Positions 28,494-39,200 of a DNA stretch of 64,000 bases are shown here, piece after piece; position 1 is the stretch's first letter, and every line of letters begins with the position of its first letter. Under the pieces are notes generated by a model. The model saw only the letters and a list, made by a program, of their open reading frames with translations, searched no databases and had not been told where the DNA came from. This DNA is from Verrucomicrobiota bacterium. GTDB lineage: Bacteria > Verrucomicrobiota > Verrucomicrobiia > Limisphaerales > JADLHS01. A program made the translations under genes and the position numbers. The stretch is taken from NCBI GenBank assembly GCA_013140495.1, contig JABFSR010000012.1, positions 57,075 to 121,074 on the forward strand, read 5' to 3'.

Positions 28494-31082
28494 TCAAGCC
28501 TTGGCTTCCGCGCCCGTTCCGGGCTGGATGCCGGCGGTTGGGCCACCGATGTCCGGACGATGGCCTTTGGAACGCCACAACACCCAGGCGCTGGCGATGT
28601 AAATCGAGGAATAGGTGCCGGTGAGAATGCCGATGAGGAACGTGAACGCAAAGTCGTTCACCGCGCCGCCGCCGAATCCATAGAGCGCCGCCGTGGCAAG
28701 GAATACCGTGCCGGAGGTGATGATCGTGCGGCTCAACGTCTGGTTCAGCGCCTGGTTGATGATGTCGCGGAACGAACCCCGGATGCCCAGTTTCAGGTCT
28801 TCGCGGATGCGGTCAAAGATCACGATGGTGTCGTTGATCGAGAAACCGATGATCGTCAGCAACGCCGCCACGGTGGTCGCATTTAATTCGCGACCCGCGA
28901 GGAAATACCAGCCGGTGGTCATCAGCAGATCGTGAATGATGGCGATGACAGCGCCGACGGCGAATGAGAATTCATAGCGAAACGCGACGTAAACGAGGAT
29001 GAAAAACAGCGCGAGCACGACGGCAACAATCGCCGTGTCGAGGATTTCCGCGCCCATCGTCGCTCCGACCTTGTAACCACCAGCCTTCTTGAACCCGGCA
29101 TCAGGGAAATCCGCCTGAAGTTTTTTTGTCACAAGTTCGGAAATATTCTCGTCCTTCTTTTCAGTGTCACCCAGCAGACGCACAGTCACAGCCAGCGTCC
29201 GGGTGGTCCCGGTGGCATCCTTCTGGAAACCGGCCATGGGTTCACCGAGCTTCAGCGAAGCCACGGAGGTCTTGATCTTTTCAGCCTCGAAATTCTTGGT
29301 CTGATCGAACGAATAAATAATCTGTTCACCACCGGTGAATTCCACGCCCATCACATCCTTGCCCCGGAAACCGATGCCATAGAAGTTGCCCGCGAGAATC
29401 AGCAGCCAGGAGGCGACTGCGGCAGGCATGGCAAATTTCATGAAGTCAATTTTGCTGCCACGGATCAGGTGCATCATGTTGAGATTCTTGAGCAGATTCT
29501 TTTCCAGCAACCAGTCAAAGATGAGGCGCGTGCCCCACAATGCGGTGAACATGCTCACGGTCACACCAATGGTCAGCGTCACACCGAAGCCCTTGACCGA
29601 GCCGGTGCCCATGATGATGAGAATCACGGAGGCGATCAGTGTTGTCAGGTTTGAGTCGAAGATCGTGCCAAAAGCCTTGTCGTAACCGGCATTGAGAGCG
29701 CCACGGATGGATTTGCCCGCCGCAAGCTCCTCCCGGATACGCTCGAAGATAAGTACGTTCGCATCCACCGCCATGCCGATGGTGAGCACGATGCCCGCGA
29801 TGCCCGGCAAGGTGAGCGTGGTGCCGATGGAGCACATCACGCCGAGAAGAATGACGATGTTCACCATCAACGCCGCGTTGGCCACAACGCCCGCGAGCAT
29901 GTAATACACGAGCATGAAGGCCGCGACGAGAATGACACCGATGATGGCGGACTTGATTCCGCTGTGGATGGAATCCTTGCCGAGCGTGGGGTCAACATCC
30001 GTGGAATAAACCAGCTTGAGCGGAGCCTTGAGCGGATTCTGGAGGACTGTTGCCAGTTCAAATGCCTCCTTGGGCGCGAAGCCATCGTTGCCGCCGCTGA
30101 TCGAGCCGCGACCCGTTTCAATGGCGCTGTTGATCACCGGCGCGGACTGAAGATCGCCGTCGAGCACAATGGCAAGTTTGCGTCCGATGTTGTCCCTGGT
30201 CACTTCGCCAAACAGTGCCGCGCCGTCCGAGGTCAGTGTGAAATCAATTTCCAGACGCCCAAGATCGTCAGGCCTGACGCCCGCGTTTTTGACGATGCTG
30301 CCGGTAAGTCCGCGCTCGGGCCTGCGTTTGACGACGTATTGATCCATGGACTCAACACCGGTCTTGCTGCGATACTTGCGCTTGAGTATTTCACAGCCCG
30401 GAGGAACTGGCTTCCCTTCCCGGAGGATCGCGTCGCTGTCCTCATGCACAAGGCGGAATTCAAGAAACGCCGCCTTTTGAATCGCCTGCTGTGCGCTCTC
30501 TTTCACGTCCTGCGAAAGCCCCGGCAACTGGACCTCAATCTGGTTGTCGCCTGCCGGACGGATGATGGGTTCGGCCACACCGAAGCGATCCACGCGTTTG
30601 CGCAACACTTCGACGGCATTTTCAAGCGCGCCCTGAACTGTGTTCGTGCGGCTGATCGCAACTCCCTGCTCGTTTGTATAGTTCTCAACAGAAACCAGCT
30701 TGTTAGTGTCCATCGCCACGATGAACGACGTACCGCCCTGAAGATCAATGCCCAGCTTGATCTTGCCCGCAGTCTCGGCTTGAAGGCGGTTAAGGATGTA
30801 ATTGTTCGGGTTGAGTTCGTTCTTCAGCTCGGGGAAGGGAAAATATTTTGCGAGATCGTTCGTGCCGACGGCGGTCTTGAGATTGTAGTAAGGCCGCTCC
30901 GGTGAATCCTTCTGGAGCGAGCGCGCCGTTTCCACAATGTTCGAGAGCGTGGCGTCAGAATTACGCGCGTGCGTGCGGAAATGTTCCACGAGGTCCCGGG
31001 GCGTGGGCGGGTAAAGGTTGTAAAGTGACCACGCCACCACAGCCACCACGATGAGCGCCCGCAAGTTGTTGTTTCGAGTCAT
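28494..31082 (-). CDS. secDF: Fused protein translocase subunit SecD-SecF
   Basis: KLGIDLQGGTSFIVAMD, GMAVDANVLIFERIREEL (SecD) and GFSINDTIVIFDRIREDL (SecF). Confidence 0.97.
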   Translation of the reverse strand: MTRNNNLRALIVVAVVAWSLYNLYPPTPRDLVEHFRTHARNSDATLSNIVETARSLQKDSPERPYYNLKTAVGTNDLAKYFPFPELKNELNPNNYILNRLQAETAGKIKLGIDLQGGTSFIVAMDTNKLVSVENYTNEQGVAISRTNTVQGALENAVEVLRKRVDRFGVAEPIIRPAGDNQIEVQLPGLSQDVKESAQQAIQKAAFLEFRLVHEDSDAILREGKPVPPGCEILKRKYRSKTGVESMDQYVVKRRPERGLTGSIVKNAGVRPDDLGRLEIDFTLTSDGAALFGEVTRDNIGRKLAIVLDGDLQSAPVINSAIETGRGSISGGNDGFAPKEAFELATVLQNPLKAPLKLVYSTDVDPTLGKDSIHSGIKSAIIGVILVAAFMLVYYMLAGVVANAALMVNIVILLGVMCSIGTTLTLPGIAGIVLTIGMAVDANVLIFERIREELAAGKSIRGALNAGYDKAFGTIFDSNLTTLIASVILIIMGTGSVKGFGVTLTIGVTVSMFTALWGTRLIFDWLLEKNLLKNLNMMHLIRGSKIDFMKFAMPAAVASWLLILAGNFYGIGFRGKDVMGVEFTGGEQIIYSFDQTKNFEAEKIKTSVASLKLGEPMAGFQKDATGTTRTLAVTVRLLGDTEKKDENISELVTKKLQADFPDAGFKKAGGYKVGATMGAEILDTAIVAVVLALFFILVYVAFRYEFSFAVGAVIAIIHDLLMTTGWYFLAGRELNATTVAALLTIIGFSINDTIVIFDRIREDLKLGIRGSFRDIINQALNQTLSRTIITSGTVFLATAALYGFGGGAVNDFAFTFLIGILTGTYSSIYIASAWVLWRSKGHRPDIGGPTAGIQPGTGAEAKA

Positions 31083-31094
31083 GGGTAAATAATT

Positions 31095-31451
31095 TCAGGA
31101 TTCCTTGGAGTCGGCAGCGCCACGCTCGGTGATTTCAGCCACAGCAGTCTTGCTGATTTCCAGCTTTGAGTCCACGGAACGGATGGTGACGGTTTTTTCG
31201 CTGACGGAGGTGACAAAGCCGATGATGCCGCCGCTGGTGGCGATCTTGTCGCCGCGTTTTACAGACTTGAGCAACTCGGTATGGGCACGTTCACGTTTCT
31301 TCTGAGGACGGATGGCCATGAAGTAAAACACCACCACGATGCAGAGGAGCGGCCCGACAAGGCCGAGGATGTCGCGCACGGGATCCGGCTGGGCATTGGT
31401 CGCCGGCTGCGCCATGCCAAGCAAGAAATTCAAGCTGTGTTCTAGGTCCAT
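31095..31451 (-). CDS. yajC: Preprotein translocase subunit YajC
   Basis: YFMAIRPQKKRERAHTELLKSVKRGDKIATSGGIIG. Confidence 0.95.
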   Translation of the reverse strand: MDLEHSLNFLLGMAQPATNAQPDPVRDILGLVGPLLCIVVVFYFMAIRPQKKRERAHTELLKSVKRGDKIATSGGIIGFVTSVSEKTVTIRSVDSKLEISKTAVAEITERGAADSKES

Positions 31452-31528
31452 ATAAATGATGACAAACGGGCGCACAATCTAAGGAAGCAAACGCATTTGG
31501 CAAGCGTTATGAAATTGGAATCAGGCGC

Positions 31529-31631
31529 GCCGGAGCGCGGACCGCCGGGTCCGCGAGACTTCGATTGCTTGTAATCCTGCCGGTTTTGGGTGTGGTCAGG
31601 GTCTCGCGGACCCGGCGGTCTGCGCCCCGGC
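31529..31631. repeat. REPIN-like inverted repeat, family A
   Basis: gccggagcgcggaccgccgggtccgcgagac and its near-perfect complement gtctcgcggacccggcggtctgcgccccggc. Confidence 0.8.
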
Positions 31632-31640
31632 AGTCCACGG

Positions 31641-32993
31641 TTACAGGCCGCTGGCTTTGCGAAACTCGGGGTGCGTCTGTTGGAGTATGGTGGAAATGCG
31701 TCGCCGTTCGTCCGCGCCAAGATAGGCATATTGCGGGTCGGGCTGGGTCGGGTGGAGCGCGTGAACGAGCCGGGCGTAAACCTTTTGTTTCAAGATTTCG
31801 GGCAGCAAAAGGAAACTTTCCGAATAAATGAGATAACTACAGCGGTTCTGAAACAGTTTGCCTTGAAGGTCAAAGTCCTTGAGCGAACGCCCATCGCGGT
31901 CCCGGCGTGCCTCCGCGCGAAAGGCGTTCTGAAATGATGCCGAGCCTTGGATTCCCTGGGGCAAACGCGCCTCACCCTTGAAAAGGAGATCGTCCACCAC
32001 ATCCCTGGCCGTGCTGTCAAACACACGCTTGACGCTTTCGTAGGTCGGTTCTGTGGTCACCGGTTCTTTGAGGTCCACCTGGAGATTTTTCTGGTAGGCC
32101 AGCATGCGACGGCAATCGTGCGAGGCGCGGGTCAATGTGTTCTGCATGGCTGTCTGGTGCTCGAATACCATCAGCGCCACGATGTCGCTGCCCGCAGTGA
32201 GGTAGGACTTCGTTTCAAAGAATGGAGACAGATCAGAAACGTTTGCCCCGCGCTTAAAATCCACCACCAGTTCGGCGTCCTGTTCGCGGGCGAAAACATT
32301 CCCCCGATGCAACGCCGTACCGTGTTTTCCGGTTACATACCAGCCGGCCCAGCGATTCGTGAAAGGCGTGCGAAAATCCACCACCTCTGAACCGTGGCGC
32401 AACAACATCTCTCCGTCGCCGTCGGTGAACACCGACCGGACAAACACACCCGGTATGCCGCGAACGAACGATCCTCCATGACAGCTCAGGCAATCGTTGT
32501 TCCGGGTGAACTTCGGTTCGGTTTCGTTGGGATCAAACCCATAAAAGACCGGGCCGAGTTGCGGATCCACGGCCGCCACCTCAATCAAACCACCCGGCAC
32601 CCAGCCCACATAGCAGGTGTCCGAAAAATAAACCGCCCGCGGATGATCGGGACGAATCCGGGATCTTTGGAAGCTCGTCTTTGAAAAGACCAGCACCTGG
32701 CTTTCGACCGGGATGTGCAGTTCCTTCAAGAGACGCTGCACGACTTCTCTTGCGGGACCGGCAAAGACCTTTTCCCCGTTCGCCATTCGCGTGAGCAGCG
32801 GCACGAGCGGGTCGCGCGATTCCGTGGTGGAGTAATTGATCGGCGGTTGCTCGTACGTCTCGACGCCCTGCGCCCTGGCGACGCTCAACGGCAGAACCGC
32901 CAATGTCGCCAGCGCGACCATGCTGAGTTTTCGCGTCACGTCATCCATGGAACATGTCAGCCGGTGGCCGGCACTTGTCACTGAAAAGGTCAT
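31641..32993 (-). CDS. Secreted c-type cytochrome-like hypothetical protein
   Basis: One CLSCH (CxxCH) heme motif; signal-like region LSMVALATLAVLPLSVARA. Confidence 0.75.
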   Translation of the reverse strand: MTFSVTSAGHRLTCSMDDVTRKLSMVALATLAVLPLSVARAQGVETYEQPPINYSTTESRDPLVPLLTRMANGEKVFAGPAREVVQRLLKELHIPVESQVLVFSKTSFQRSRIRPDHPRAVYFSDTCYVGWVPGGLIEVAAVDPQLGPVFYGFDPNETEPKFTRNNDCLSCHGGSFVRGIPGVFVRSVFTDGDGEMLLRHGSEVVDFRTPFTNRWAGWYVTGKHGTALHRGNVFAREQDAELVVDFKRGANVSDLSPFFETKSYLTAGSDIVALMVFEHQTAMQNTLTRASHDCRRMLAYQKNLQVDLKEPVTTEPTYESVKRVFDSTARDVVDDLLFKGEARLPQGIQGSASFQNAFRAEARRDRDGRSLKDFDLQGKLFQNRCSYLIYSESFLLLPEILKQKVYARLVHALHPTQPDPQYAYLGADERRRISTILQQTHPEFRKASGL

Positions 32994-33255
32994 TCGTGCA
33001 AGATAGTATTACACATGGCAAGACTCTGGATTGACCCAGGTCAATCATTTTCCAGCGCGCCAGTCAACCACCGGGGCAGATTGACGACACCCGCTTCATG
33101 CGGCTGGCAGTTTTTTCGGTAACGGAAAAAGGGTCAATGGTAAATTGGGGGTGCGACACCCTCCGTGCATGACAAACTTCTTTGTTTCCATAATTGACGG
33201 CGCGACCGGATTGATGCCTAATGAATGAAGGTTTCCCATTCGTCGAAAGGGTTTT

Positions 33256-36200
33256 GTGAAGCGCATCGCCGTATTGCTGGTGATCGTAGCAGCCTTCGGG
33301 CTGATGGTATTTCTTTACCCACGATCTGCCCCAAACCGTCGCAGCGTTTCCAGTTCTGATTCCGTCTCCGGCACAACGAATCTTCTCCGCAACCAGGCAG
33401 GTTCAATTTCATCCAACCAGGTTGCCTCCGCTCTCAAGCCGGGTGCGTCCGCTGCAAATTCGCCACCCGGTTTTGAATCAACCAACAACGCCGTCAGCAA
33501 CTTCTCGCTCTGGGCGGCGAAATTTCTCTCCGGTGACACCACGGCCAGCCTTGCGCACGGCGAAGCACTCGCATGGAAACGTCGCAAGGCGATGCTCGAA
33601 CTCATCGAAACCGATCCCGAGACAGCGATCAGCCTTGCCGTGCCGTACGAATGGCGGCTCGCGTTGCCGCCGCGCATCACAAGGCATTTCGAGCAGTGGG
33701 TGGACGGACGCGGGGATTTGACCGTGGCCGTGGCAACGGATTTTGATCGTGGCGCAACGAGAACGTATCGCGAGGCCACCGTGGATGGAAAGCAATTCAT
33801 CGCGTTCGTGTATGGCCCGCGCAAAGGTCAGGTTTCGCGGCCGGGAATTTCGCTTCACGGGATCGTGCTTGGCGGAAAAATGGCCGTGAGCGCGGATGCC
33901 ATTCGCATCCTGAGTTTGAAAGAGGCGGAAGCGCTCGAAAAGGAACGCGGCCAGACGCCGGATTTGATCTGTGGCGTTTCGAGCCAGCCCTCGGACTACC
34001 GGCAACAGCAGGTGGCGGCGGACGTGGGCGGCGAGATAAAATTCTTCTGCGGAACGGATCACGCGCGGATGGTGAACAAGCGCCTGCTGCTCGCAGCCAG
34101 CGGCGGGAGCAACGGCGGCAATGGCTCGCTCGCCACCGCCGGCAACAACGCATGGACACACGGCAGGAAAAATGTCCTCTACATGCGCCTCAATTTTCCC
34201 GACGACCTCACCGAGCCGATCTCCGAGGCGGCGGCTTACGACGTGATGGATGACGTGAATGATTTCTACACGACAGGTTCGTACGACGTCACGTCGCTGT
34301 CGCCGACCGTCACACCGCTGATGACACTGCCGGAAACCAAGAACTGGTACAGCACCGCCGGCCCGGGCGCGTTGATGAGCGCGGCGCGGAGTGCGGCGCG
34401 GAACGCGGGATTCGAAACGGCAAACTACGATCTGGACATCGCCGCGTTCACCAGCGTGCCGGAATATGATTTTGGCGGACTGGGCGCGGTTCACGGCAAG
34501 GGCACCTGGCTGCAAAGCATGGGCGAGGGCGTGACCGTCCACGAACTCGGCCACAACTACGGCCTCTGGCACGCGAACTTCTGGGATACAACCAACACCA
34601 GCGCCATCGGCACGGGCACGAACCGGGAATACGGAAATGTCTTCGACACGATGGGCGCGGCGGGCGGAGGCAGCCGCCAGTTCAACACAATGCACAAAAA
34701 CATTCTCGACTGGCTTCCCGACATCGCCGTCCAGACGCTTACCAATGGCGGCGTGTGCCGCGTGTTTCCGTACGACACTCCAACGCGTCAGGACGGCAGA
34801 TTCTACGCGGCCAAGGTGGTGAAGGATTACGGTCGTGATTACTGGATCGAGTTTCGTCAGAATTTTTCCACCTCAAATCCGCATCTGCAAAACGGCGTTC
34901 AACTCAACTGGTCGCCTTGGGAGGAAAGCAACGGCGGCACGCAGTTGATTGACACCTCGCCGGACACTTCCACACTCAACGACTCGCCGCTGGTGATCGG
35001 CCGCACGTTCACCGACGCGGCGGCAGGCGTTCACATTACACCAATCGCCCGCGGCACGGCGGGGACGGACACGTGGATTGATGTACGCGTCACCACCGGC
35101 AATCCAACGCCGAACTGGGCGCCCTGGCTCGATGTGGAGGTGGACACTACCAACGCCGCGCCCGGCGAACTCGTGCATTTTCACGCGACCGCTTTTGATC
35201 TGGACGGTGATTCGCTCGCGTACGCCTGGACGTTTGATGACGGGAGTTTTTCCACAAACAACCAGCCGTGGACGTTCAAGAGCTGGTCGCAGCCGGGTGA
35301 ACACGTCGTACGTTGCGAGGTGAGCGACATGCGCGGCGGTGTCGCGAGTGCGAACGTCATCGCCACCGTGGGCGGGCCGACGGGTTTTCGAGTCACCGGC
35401 GTTGTCCTCGACGCGAATGACGATCCCATCGAGGGCGCCAGGGTTGGCGACATTACAAACAACATCATCTGTTACACGGACAGCGACGGCAGCTATGTCC
35501 TCACAGGCTTGAACGGCGACTACTTTCTCGAAGCGACCAAATACGGCTGCACGTTCACCAATCTCGTCTGGGAAAACCCCTTCACAGTCACATCGAACCG
35601 CACGCACACGGACTTCCTCGCCAGCGCGCTCCCAACCGTACGCGTCGAGGCGGGCACGAACGCCGTTCCGGAAACGGGCGGCATCACCTATTTCAAGGTC
35701 ACGCGCACGGGCGAGATCACCAACGACCTCGCGGTGAAGGTTTTCCTTTCCGGCACGGATGACTCCGCCACGCTGCACATTCCGGGCGTGACGACCACCG
35801 GCGATTTCATGCTCACTCCGGCGGTGCTCGGCCCGGCGTTGAACACACTCACCATTCCTGCCGGGGCACAGAGCGTCACGCTGGCGTTTCAAACCGTCGG
35901 CGACACGATCACCGAGGTGGATGAAGTGGCGTCGCTTTACATTGTCAGCGATACAAACTACATCGTCGCATTGTCCGGCGCGGCGTCGGTGAAGATTCTG
36001 GACGACGACCTCGCAGGCCAGCCATCGGTGTCCGTGTCCACGGTGACACCGACCGTTCCCGAAAACGGCATGGATCGGGGCACGTTTCTTCTGTCGCGCG
36101 CAGGCAACACCCGGAATCCTCTCACGGTTTTTTATTCTGTCGCGGGAACGGCAACTGGAGGGACGGATTACGGTTCTCTCGCGGGCGTCGCGATCTTCCC

Positions 36201-39200
36201 CGCCGGCGCGGAGACAACAACGATCCAGTTCAAAACGCTCGATGATAAACTTGTTGAACCCGACGAAACCGTCAGCGTCACGCTCACTCCCAACGCAGCG
36301 TACACGCTCGGCACTTCCACGGCACAACTCGCCATCACCGACGACGACGTGACGACTGTGACAATTTTCCCCACCGGCTCGGGCGCATCGGAAACGGGAG
36401 GCCCGGGAATTTTCACCGTGAAGCGCGACGGCGATCTCACCTCCGCCCTCGTGGTTTTTTACACGACCAACGGCACGGCCACGAGCGGTCTGGATTACAC
36501 GCCGCTTCCCGGTGCCGTCACAATTCCTCCCGGAGCCACGTCGGCAGACTTCATGTTGTCGCCGCTCGACGACGCACTGCTTGAAGGCGATGAATCCGTC
36601 CTCATCACTCTTGTCACGAACGTTGCGTACAGCGTCGACAGACCCGGCCTGGCAAAGATGTTCATTCGCGACGATGAACTGGCTTCAGTCAGCGTTGCAG
36701 TATTGGATGCCACCGCGACCGAGCCGGGCGAAGACACGGGAAGTTTTCGGATCTCACGCGGCCCGGTTATCAACGGCGACCTCACGGTCAATCTCGCCAT
36801 CAACGGCACCGCCATCAGCGGCGCGGATTATGTGCCTTTCGACAATCCCGTCATCATCCCGGACGGCCAAAGTTCTGTGACGCTCGAATTGATTGCGTTC
36901 GATGATCTGCACCAGGAGCCGGATGAAACAGTCATCGTCACGATACTGCCTTCGACAAACTACAACATCACGGCGCCCGGACAGGCCCGGGCGTTCATTG
37001 TGGATGAAGACCTGTCCAATGTTCCCGCCGTGGGCTTCAGCTTCAGCGCGTCGGGCGCGGAGGAGAACAAATCGCCCGGCATTGGAGTTTCTCTCAGCAT
37101 GACGTCAGCTGTACCGATCACCGTGGATTACGTCGTCATCGGCGGCACGGCATCGCCCGCCGACTACTCCCTGCCCCCGCCGCCCCTGACGTTTGATCCG
37201 GGCGACCGCGCGCTGTCCATTCCACTCACAATCATCAACGACACCACGAACGAAGCGAACGAAACCATCCGCATCGCGCTCTTCAATCCCATTGGAGCCA
37301 CATTGGATGGGATCAAAATCCACACCTACACCATCATCAACGACGATTCGTCTTCCGTGAGTGTGACGGCAACTGCGACCACCGCATCCGAAACCGGTAC
37401 GGCCGGAAATTTCCGCATCACGCGCATTGGGGCGACGAACGCGGCGTTGCAGGTGAATTTTGAAATCACCGGCACCGCAAGCGCGCCCACCGACTACGCC
37501 AGCGTCGGAACAAACGCAACCATCCCCGCCGGTGCAACCTTCGTGGACCTGCCCGTCACGCCTGTCAATGATCTCACAGTCGAGCCTGCCGAAACCGTAA
37601 AGATTACCCTGCTCTCCGCGCCGGGTTCAAAGCTTGTTGCACCAAACGTGGCCACCATCACCATCACCGACAACGATCCCGACACGTTGCCGGACGTGGT
37701 CGTGACATCCACCAACCAGCCCTACGCCGTTGAAGGCGGCGGCAACGGCGCGTTTGTGTTCACGCGAAGCGGTTCGACAACGGGCGCGCTGACGATTCCA
37801 CTCACCATCGCCGGCACCGCAAGCAGCGGAGCGGACTACGCTGCGCTGCCTTCGTTCGTGACCATCCCCATCGGCCAGTCTTCAACCACCCTGCTCGTCA
37901 CGCCGGTCAACGACTCCGCCATCGAAGGCGAGGAGACGGTCGTTGTCGCTTTGACTGCGGGCGAAACGTATCGCGTGGCGTTTCCGTCTGCGGCCACCGT
38001 GACCATCCAGGACAACGACCAGCGCGTGTGGCTGGACGCGAGCGACTTTGACGCCTCCGAACCAGGCGACACTGATCCTGGCGATTTCACGTTCACGCGC
38101 TTTGGCACGACGAACACCCCGCTCCAGGTTTTCTTCACGATCACCGGCACAGCCAGCAACGGCGTGGACTACGCAGCCATTTCAAATTCATTCGTCATTC
38201 CCGCCGGCGTTCTCACGGCAAAGCTTCCCATCACGCCGCTGGACGATCCGCTCGTCGAAGGACCGGAGACGGTCACGATCACCCTGCAGCCCAACGCAGC
38301 CTACACGCTCGGCGCTCCCACGACGGATACTGTGACGATCATGGACGACGAGCCGATGCTCAGGCTCGTGGCGAACGCGACGGACATTGTCGAAGGCCAG
38401 AAAGACCCGGGCATTCTCACAGTGCAACGCGGCGGCAATCCCGATTATGAATTCACCGCACGCCTGAGTATTGGCGGCACGGCGGCCTACGGCGTGGATT
38501 ATCCGCCATTCGCCACGAATGTCTTTTTTAACTGTGGCATCACGGCGATTGATCTCTACATCTCGCCGACAAACGAACTCGTGATCGAACCCTCCGAAAC
38601 CGTCACCGCCGTGATAGTGCCTGACCCCGCCTACACCATCCTGTCCCCAAGCAACGCGGTTGTGACCATCGCGGACGCGGGATCGAACCGGTCGCCCATC
38701 GTAAAATTCACCAGCCCGACCTCGGACCTGGTTTATCTCCTTGGCACGAACGCGAACATGATCCTTGAGGCGATGGTCATTGACAACGGCGTGACGAATC
38801 CGCCCGTCAGCTTGACGTGGACGAACGTGGGCGGGGCGGAGACGTATTCCTACGGCACCACCAACCAGTTCACGAACACCGTCAGTTTCTCGAACGACGG
38901 CGTGTATGTGCTGCGGCTCATTGCGGACGACGGGTTGTTGAGCAGCCACGCGGACGTGACGGTGATGGTGGACACGCTCGGACGTCTCTCGACGAATCTC
39001 CTGCACTGGACGTTCGACGAAGCTTCGGGGGCAAACGTCCTCGACAGTTCCGGCAACGGACACACCGGCGTGATCGTCGGCCCCGCCAGCCGCGTCACCA
39101 ACGGCATCTCCGGACGCGCGCTGAATCTGAACGGCACAAATAACTTTGTCCGTGAACTGGTGGATTCCGCGCTGCTCAATGGCCGGAAACAGTTCTCGCT

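Noticed and set aside
29964-30905. 313-aa plus-strand ORF
   Set aside because: Antisense to secDF
34873-36327. 484-aa minus-strand ORF
   Set aside because: Antisense shadow of the giant metzincin/Calx-beta gene, no recognisable motif
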